Source: Xenococcus sp039190385 (lineage in GTDB: Bacteria; Cyanobacteriota; Cyanobacteriia; Cyanobacteriales; Xenococcaceae). From it: DNA of 8,604 bases. The stretch spans positions 1 through 8,604 of the forward strand of contig JBCCYD010000256.1 of NCBI GenBank assembly GCA_039190385.1. The letters run 5' to 3'. Numbering within the stretch: the first letter of the stretch is position 1; each line of letters starts with the position of its first letter. Position numbers and translations under genes: made by a program. This document shows positions 5,151 to 8,604 of the stretch, one piece after another. The notes beneath the pieces are model-generated. The model saw only the letters and a program-made list of their open reading frames with translations. It was not told the DNA's origin and did not search any database.

Positions 5151-6206
5151 TCAAGGAGCTACTTGAGAGTAACGATGGTTGTTTATCTTGTCGAATGCAC
5201 CATTGTAAAGAAAATTTCTCACCATATCTGCATTGAAGAAATCATGGGGGAATCCAAGTTCAATTTTGCTTACTTCATCCAATTGCTGAATTTGTTCAAT
5301 AGACAATTCAAGGTTGACAGATTTAAGATTATCTTCGATATGAGATACTTTCCTCGCACCTACAATAGGCATCACACCTTTACTTAATAACCAAGCCAAA
5401 GCAACTTGAGAAGAACTAGTCCCAATTTGTTCAGCAACTGTATCCACTGTTTGAGAAATTTTAGTATTGCGATCGCTCTTATCTACAAAACCTTCCATCA
5501 TTTCACTGTCTAATCTTCTCTCTTCCCCTGTAGAGTTGCCTTTAGTATATTTCCCTGTGAGCCAACCACTAGCCAAAGGCGACCAAGCAGTCACCCCAAT
5601 ATCCAAGGTGTGAGCCATTGGTAAAAGCTCCCTTTCCGGAGTACGTTGAATCAAACTATATTCAATCTGTAAACCAATAAACTGAGTCCAACCTCTCAAC
5701 TCAGCCAGAGTATTGCATTGAGCCACAACCCAAGCAGGAGCATCAGAAATCCCGATGTATACAACTTTTCCCGATCGCACCAAATCATCAAAAGCTCGCA
5801 TTACTTCCTCAGGTGGAGTCATAAAATCCCAGGCATGGAGCCATAGAACATCAATATAGTCAGTATTGAGACGTTTGAGACTAGCTTCTACCGACTGCAC
5901 CATACTTTTACGTTGATTACCACTACCGTTAGGATTACCATCCCCAAGACCGTTAGTATATTTAGTCGCTAATACGATCGCATCTCGTTCCGAAGCAATA
6001 AACTCACCGAGAAACTCTTCGCTAGTACCGTTGGTATAAATATTTGCCGTATCGATAAAGTTACCCCCAGCTTCGCGAAAAACATCGTAGATTGCTTTAC
6101 TTTCTTCTTTAGAGGAACCCCAACCCCAGTCTTCACCAAAAGTCATTGTCCCGAGACAAAGTTCTGATACTCTTAGTCCACTTTTCCCTAGTAATTTATA
6201 TTGCAT
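5151..6206 (-). CDS. Aldo/keto reductase
   Basis: A 351-residue NADPH-dependent carbonyl reductase with a (beta/alpha)8 barrel. The N-terminus shows LGKSGLRVSELCLGTMTFG (6-24). The full catalytic tetrad is present: Asp52 and Tyr57 in FIDTANIY, Lys82 in LATKY, and His124 in VLWLHAWD. Cofactor residues include SD (154-155 region), WSPLASGWLTGKY (208-220) and GARKVSHIEDNL (283-294), which grips the 2'-phosphate in related enzymes. Length is normal. The LHAWD segment and GLGDGNPNGSGNQRK (86-100) loop place it with bacterial and cyanobacterial reductases of the AKR11-13 type rather than the short AKR1-5 enzymes. The substrate is unknown. It is divergent from the exported bicupin across 148 bases. 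Confidence 0.95.
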   Translation of the reverse strand: MQYKLLGKSGLRVSELCLGTMTFGEDWGWGSSKEESKAIYDVFREAGGNFIDTANIYTNGTSEEFLGEFIASERDAIVLATKYTNGLGDGNPNGSGNQRKSMVQSVEASLKRLNTDYIDVLWLHAWDFMTPPEEVMRAFDDLVRSGKVVYIGISDAPAWVVAQCNTLAELRGWTQFIGLQIEYSLIQRTPERELLPMAHTLDIGVTAWSPLASGWLTGKYTKGNSTGEERRLDSEMMEGFVDKSDRNTKISQTVDTVAEQIGTSSSQVALAWLLSKGVMPIVGARKVSHIEDNLKSVNLELSIEQIQQLDEVSKIELGFPHDFFNADMVRNFLYNGAFDKINNHRYSQVAP

Positions 6207-6222
6207 GATTATTTCTACTTTT

Positions 6223-6251
6223 ATACTATTGAGATTGTTGCTTCTTCTAAA
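6223..6251 (-). promoter_or_regulatory. Weak promoter candidate for the aldo/keto reductase
   Basis: On the minus strand TTTAGA (6251-6246) and TAGTAT (6228-6223) are separated by 17 bases. Each matches four of six consensus bases. The -10 ends 16 bases before the start codon, which leaves a very short leader. Confidence 0.25.
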
Positions 6252-6298
6252 TTTACAGAAACTGAATCAAGATTTCTTGAAAATTCTTGCGTAATTTT

Positions 6299-6327
6299 TT
6301 GCAAATTTTTGCTGATTTGAGTATAAG
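6299..6327 (+). promoter_or_regulatory. Sigma70-type promoter of the exported bicupin
   Basis: TTGCAA (6299-6304) and TATAAG (6322-6327) are separated by exactly 17 bases. Transcription from about 6334 would leave a leader of about 20 bases before ATG at 6355. This is the best-formed promoter in the window. Confidence 0.55.
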
Positions 6328-6354
6328 AAAAAAATAATAGCAAAACTCACCGAA

Positions 6355-7230
6355 ATGAAGAACATAAAGATATTTTTATCACTGACACTTGCAATTCTCG
6401 TAATCATCTGGAGTAGCGTGCAGGTCTTATCCCAAAACATCGAGTCAACTTCTGAAGTCATATTGAGATCTGAAGTTGAATGGTCTCCTCTCAACCCGGC
6501 TCGCGGTGATGCTAGCCCGAAGGCTGGAACTCTTTGGGGCGATCGCACTAGCTCTGGAGCATCAGGTTTTCTCGTTAGATTTGAGAAAGGTTTCTCGTCC
6601 CCACCTCATATTCATAATGTCACCTACAAAGGAGTAGTCATCAGTGGTCTAGTTCATAATGACGATCCTAATGCTGAGAATATGTGGATGCCAGTGGGTT
6701 CTTTCTGGACACAGCCAGCAGGAGAAGCACATATTACATCCGCTGAAGGGAAAGCTAATGTCGCATACATTGAAATTGAGGAAGGGCCATATCTCGTTCT
6801 TCCTGAAGAAGAAGCATTTGACAATGGGGAAAGACCCGTTAACGTAGACGCCTCAAACGTTATTTGGCTGGATGCATCAAACATTAACTGGATCAATCTT
6901 TCTGGAATGACTACCTTTGAAGAAGATGAACCAGAGATCGCCTTTCTTTGGGGTCAACCCCAGGATGGAGAATTAAACGGAACTCTTATCAAACTACCTG
7001 CTGGGTTTACGGGAGAAATTCGCAGTTATGGCTCAATTTTTCGTGCTGTAGTAATCCAAGGTCAACCACAATATCAAGTATCGGGGGAAACAGAGAGCAA
7101 GATCTTAGAACCAGGCAGTTATTTCGGCTCAAAAGGAGAATCTGTATATCAGATCTCATCTAGAGCAGAAGAAGAGAGCATCATCTACGTGCGCACAGAA
7201 GGCAAGTTCGACATTATTTCACTACTTTAA
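6355..7230 (+). CDS. Exported DUF4437-type bicupin
   Basis: A 291-residue protein with a signal peptide: Lys at 2 and 5, a hydrophobic core (6-25) and a likely cut near VLS-QN (26/27), so it acts in the periplasm or outside. The first cupin opens with WSPLNPARGDASPKAGTLWG (43-62) and carries PPHIHN (83-88) and GEAHIT (123-128), giving metal-ligand candidates His85, His87 and His126. The second domain starts at FLWGQPQDGELNGTL (197-211) and has the matching GEIRSYGSIFRAVVIQG (220-236), but the HxH positions are Arg/Ser and the later His is Val, so it should not bind metal the same way. A linker contains a short internal repeat, DASNVIWLDASNINW (165-179). The domain order resembles ChrR-like cupins and DUF4437 proteins. 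Enzyme activity is unknown. Its 3' end overlaps the convergent 87-residue ORF by nine bases. Confidence 0.85.
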   Translation: MKNIKIFLSLTLAILVIIWSSVQVLSQNIESTSEVILRSEVEWSPLNPARGDASPKAGTLWGDRTSSGASGFLVRFEKGFSSPPHIHNVTYKGVVISGLVHNDDPNAENMWMPVGSFWTQPAGEAHITSAEGKANVAYIEIEEGPYLVLPEEEAFDNGERPVNVDASNVIWLDASNINWINLSGMTTFEEDEPEIAFLWGQPQDGELNGTLIKLPAGFTGEIRSYGSIFRAVVIQGQPQYQVSGETESKILEPGSYFGSKGESVYQISSRAEEESIIYVRTEGKFDIISLL

Positions 7231-7485
7231 TGGTTTGGGATTCTCTGGCTCAACTAATCTAAACGGGGACGTAGGTTCGATAATATTATTCTCTTCAGCA
7301 TAGGTTTTGTAAGCCTTTAAGAGAAGAGTGTAAATTTCCGGATATTCAACTGATCCACGATTCCATAATTCAGCTCCAATGGCCTGTTCCCCATGTACGA
7401 CAAACTCCGATCGCGTTAGTGCTTTGCGCAGCGATGAACCACTGATGGGATGCACTTCGCGATCGCTCATACTTCGATTACTCAT
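7222..7485 (-). CDS. Unrecognised 87-residue hydrophilic protein
   Basis: An 87-residue ORF with MSNRSMSDREVHPISGSSLR at its start; a second ATG (7470) would begin at MSDREV. It has no signal peptide or membrane helix. A basic first half (SSLRKALTRSEF) is followed by a likely helix (YPEIYTLLLKAYKTYAEENN, 48-67) and a Pro-rich tail. I recognise no family. Its amino-acid composition looks protein-like and it carries a HIP1 octamer near its start. It overlaps the bicupin 3' end by nine bases, and its start abuts the ABC-ATPase remnant, so it may be a real small gene or the leftover end of a longer one. GGAAG touches the first ATG, too close for a normal ribosome-binding site. Confidence 0.45.
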   Translation of the reverse strand: MSNRSMSDREVHPISGSSLRKALTRSEFVVHGEQAIGAELWNRGSVEYPEIYTLLLKAYKTYAEENNIIEPTSPFRLVEPENPKPLK

Positions 7486-7489
7486 CTTC

Positions 7490-7762
7490 CAGTTAGTAAG
7501 TTGTGATGAATCTGTGAATATGTTGGATGCAACAGTGTAAACTCAGGTTTTGGAGTTGATGTTGGATTTGAAGAAAGAATTTCAGCTTACTTATTTGTTT
7601 ATTACCCATGATCTTTGGGTGGCTCGGTTTTTCTGCGATCGCATTGCGGTGATGAATGGGGGGAAAATTGTTGAGATTGGGACTACTAAACAAATTTTTG
7701 AACAGCCTAATCATGCTTATACTCAGAAGTTGCTTTCTGCTGCTCCTTTGTTGGTTTCGTAG
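7490..7762 (+). pseudogene. Remnant of an oligopeptide/nickel-type ABC transporter ATPase with an in-frame stop
   Basis: The reading frame ending at TAG 7760-7762 encodes the C-terminal third of an OppF/DppF-like ATPase. Reading back through a TAA at 7538-7540, the frame gives QLVSCDESVNMLDATV, which is the Walker B (CDE) and D-loop (LDA) of the family. After the stop come TQVLELMLDLKKEF, the H-loop FITHDL, and CDRIAVMNGGKIVEIG through to AYTQKLLSAAPLL, the standard C-terminal end. In relatives a Gln follows Val (VQ-x-Q), so TAA most likely arose from CAA by a single C-to-T change. Walker A and the LSGGQ signature are missing; recognisable similarity stops near 7490. A TTG start at 7550 would leave only 70 residues without any nucleotide-binding site. 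It cannot work as a transporter ATPase. Confidence 0.85.
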
Positions 7763-7902
7763 GTGAAAGAATGAAGGTGATCGCTGGCTGAACATTTGAG
7801 ATTAGTGTGATATTAATTTCCAATAAAGTAAACCTTTTTCTAAAATCCTTATATTAAAAAATATGCGTTTTCATAGGATACAGAATGCAGATAGACATAA
7901 GA

Positions 7903-8463
7903 CTAAGTTATCGGAACATTACATACAACTCGAAAACCGATACAATTGCTTCTCTTTACAGCCGGAAAGTATCCGGTGATAGATGAGCGGCAAAAATCTC
8001 CCAATTCTCGCCAAGAACCACCACGAATTATCTTAATACCTCCCAAAATTCCTATATTAGGACCAAAAAACATAGCTGGATGATTAAGTGTCGACAAAAT
8101 ACTAGTATTTTTCATGAAACTTTTGTAACTATTATAATTGTGTAATTCATCTTGACACCATTCCCAGACATTACCATGCATATCATTTAACCCAAAGGCG
8201 TTAGATGGATATTTTCCTACCGCAGTAGTTTTACCAATGTTGTTGTCATAATTAGCTTGTTTCTTCGTAATAGATTCGCCAAAGTAATATGCAGTAGTTG
8301 TTCCCGCTCTGCAAGCATATTCCCATTCTGTTTCTGTTGGTAATCTATATTCTTTTCCCGTTTGTTTTGATAGTTTTCGACAAAATTCTACAGAATTGAG
8401 CCAAGAAACTTGCTCTACAGGTCTTTGGTCATCATCTGTGAAATGAGAGGGATTGTCTCCCAT
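7903..8463 (-). CDS. N-terminally truncated SUMF1/FGE-sulfatase-domain protein (probable pseudogene)
   Basis: A 186-residue product with most of an FGE-sulfatase domain: NPSHFTDDDQRPVEQVSW (4-21), EYRLPTETEWEYACRAGT (38-55), NAFGLNDMHGNVWEWCQD (88-105), IRGGSW (146-151), CRSS (158-161) and GFRVV (176-180). Whole family domains begin some 60-80 residues earlier, with a Gly-rich MGS segment and a PVT-x-x-QW motif, so the front is missing. An in-frame TAA lies 21 bases before this ATG. The catalytic cysteine pair of true formylglycine-generating enzymes (in the GGS-x-x-C region) is not present; only the second position is Cys. It therefore belongs to the broad SUMF1/EgtB/PvdO-like group whose cyanobacterial members are often attached to kinases or peptidases. 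A transposase starts just upstream in the opposite direction, which may explain the truncation. Confidence 0.82.
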   Translation of the reverse strand: MGDNPSHFTDDDQRPVEQVSWLNSVEFCRKLSKQTGKEYRLPTETEWEYACRAGTTTAYYFGESITKKQANYDNNIGKTTAVGKYPSNAFGLNDMHGNVWEWCQDELHNYNSYKSFMKNTSILSTLNHPAMFFGPNIGILGGIKIIRGGSWRELGDFCRSSITGYFPAVKRSNCIGFRVVCNVPIT

Positions 8464-8551
8464 TATTATTTGATCTATGCCTTACCCATAACTATGGAAA
8501 AGATTGCCATGACTGTACTCTAATCATCAAAGAGCTAGAGAAATTAAAGAA
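8464..8551. other. Junction between the truncated FGE-family gene and the transposase
   Basis: This 88-base stretch holds no intact gene. On the minus strand short pieces resemble the missing FGE segment in broken frames: ATGGGTAAG (8491-8483, Met-Gly-Lys as in the family's F-M-G-K-Y-P) and GATCAAATA (8475-8467, Asp-Gln-Ile, as before the usual I-M-G-x-N-P). On the plus strand the transposase frame is open from 8513. No clear inverted repeat or target duplication can be seen because the other end lies outside the window. Confidence 0.35.
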
Positions 8552-8604
8552 ATGCAATCCTGGGCAAAAGAAGAACTTAAAAACGCTAATCTACCAGATA
8601 AAAG
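8552..8604 (+). CDS. N-terminus of a probable IS4-family (Tn5-like) transposase, partial
   Basis: From ATG at 8552 the frame reads MQSWAKEELKNANLPDK and runs off the right edge. The frame is open upstream to a TGA at 8510, and the codons in between look coding-like. A Trp-Ala-x-x-Glu start followed by a Leu-x-Asp-Lys/Arg motif is how Tn5-like transposases begin (WA...LGD-R in Tn5 itself). The call rests on 17 residues and recalled pattern only. The terminal inverted repeat of the element cannot be identified here. If correct, the element lies head-on next to the truncated FGE-family gene. Confidence 0.5.
   Translation, partial: MQSWAKEELKNANLPDK

Noticed and set aside
7493..7795. A 100-residue minus-strand ORF
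   Set aside because: It lies opposite the ABC-ATPase remnant, whose sequence is recognisable; the minus-strand product shows no domain.
7903..8010. Possible diversity-generating retroelement variable region at the FGE C-terminus
   Set aside because: Some FGE-type proteins are such targets, but the codons here are not enriched in AAY, and no template repeat or reverse transcriptase is present in the window.

Overview
The window looks like an accessory stretch of a cyanobacterial chromosome. Five exact GCGATCGC octamers (HIP1, typical of many cyanobacteria) occur at 2390, 5469, 6539, 7459 and 7635. Two Uma2 (DUF820) proteins and a truncated SUMF1/FGE-type protein, families abundant in filamentous and colonial cyanobacteria, fit that reading. 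The genus cannot be named from the sequence.

Layout. (1) 1-284, minus: N-terminal part of an AT-rich membrane protein running off the left edge. (2) 516-2462, minus: a redox gene group made of a truncated short-chain dehydrogenase (SDR), a small unknown four-helix membrane protein, a DUF1772 (anthrone-oxygenase-like) membrane protein overlapping it by one base, and, after 150 bases, an intact SDR. (3) 2607-3023, plus: a divergent HxlR-family repressor. The 144-base region between it and the truncated SDR holds three related operator-like boxes. (4) 3150-5134, plus: an AT-rich region with two Uma2 nuclease-fold genes, one fused to a long helical N-terminal region of unknown function. (5) 5151-6206, minus: an aldo/keto reductase, divergent from (6) 6355-7230, plus: an exported DUF4437 bicupin with a good sigma70-type promoter. 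(7) 7222-8604: a decayed end with an unrecognised 87-residue ORF, a remnant of an ABC-transporter ATPase broken by an in-frame stop, an N-terminally truncated FGE-family gene, and the start of a probable IS4-family (Tn5-like) transposase at the right edge.

How it may work together (inference): the HxlR protein carries N-terminal cysteines like the redox-sensing members of its family. It faces an SDR/DUF1772/SDR group, with an aldo/keto reductase further along. This suggests an electrophile- or quinone-responsive detoxification or modification locus that has partly decayed by loss of most of the first SDR. The Uma2 pair lies between this locus and the reductase, has a different base composition and no HIP1 site, and looks like a later insertion. 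No RNA gene, CRISPR array or convincing rho-independent terminator was found. No gene-free stretch exceeds 300 bases; the longest, 285-515, holds one strong inverted repeat.
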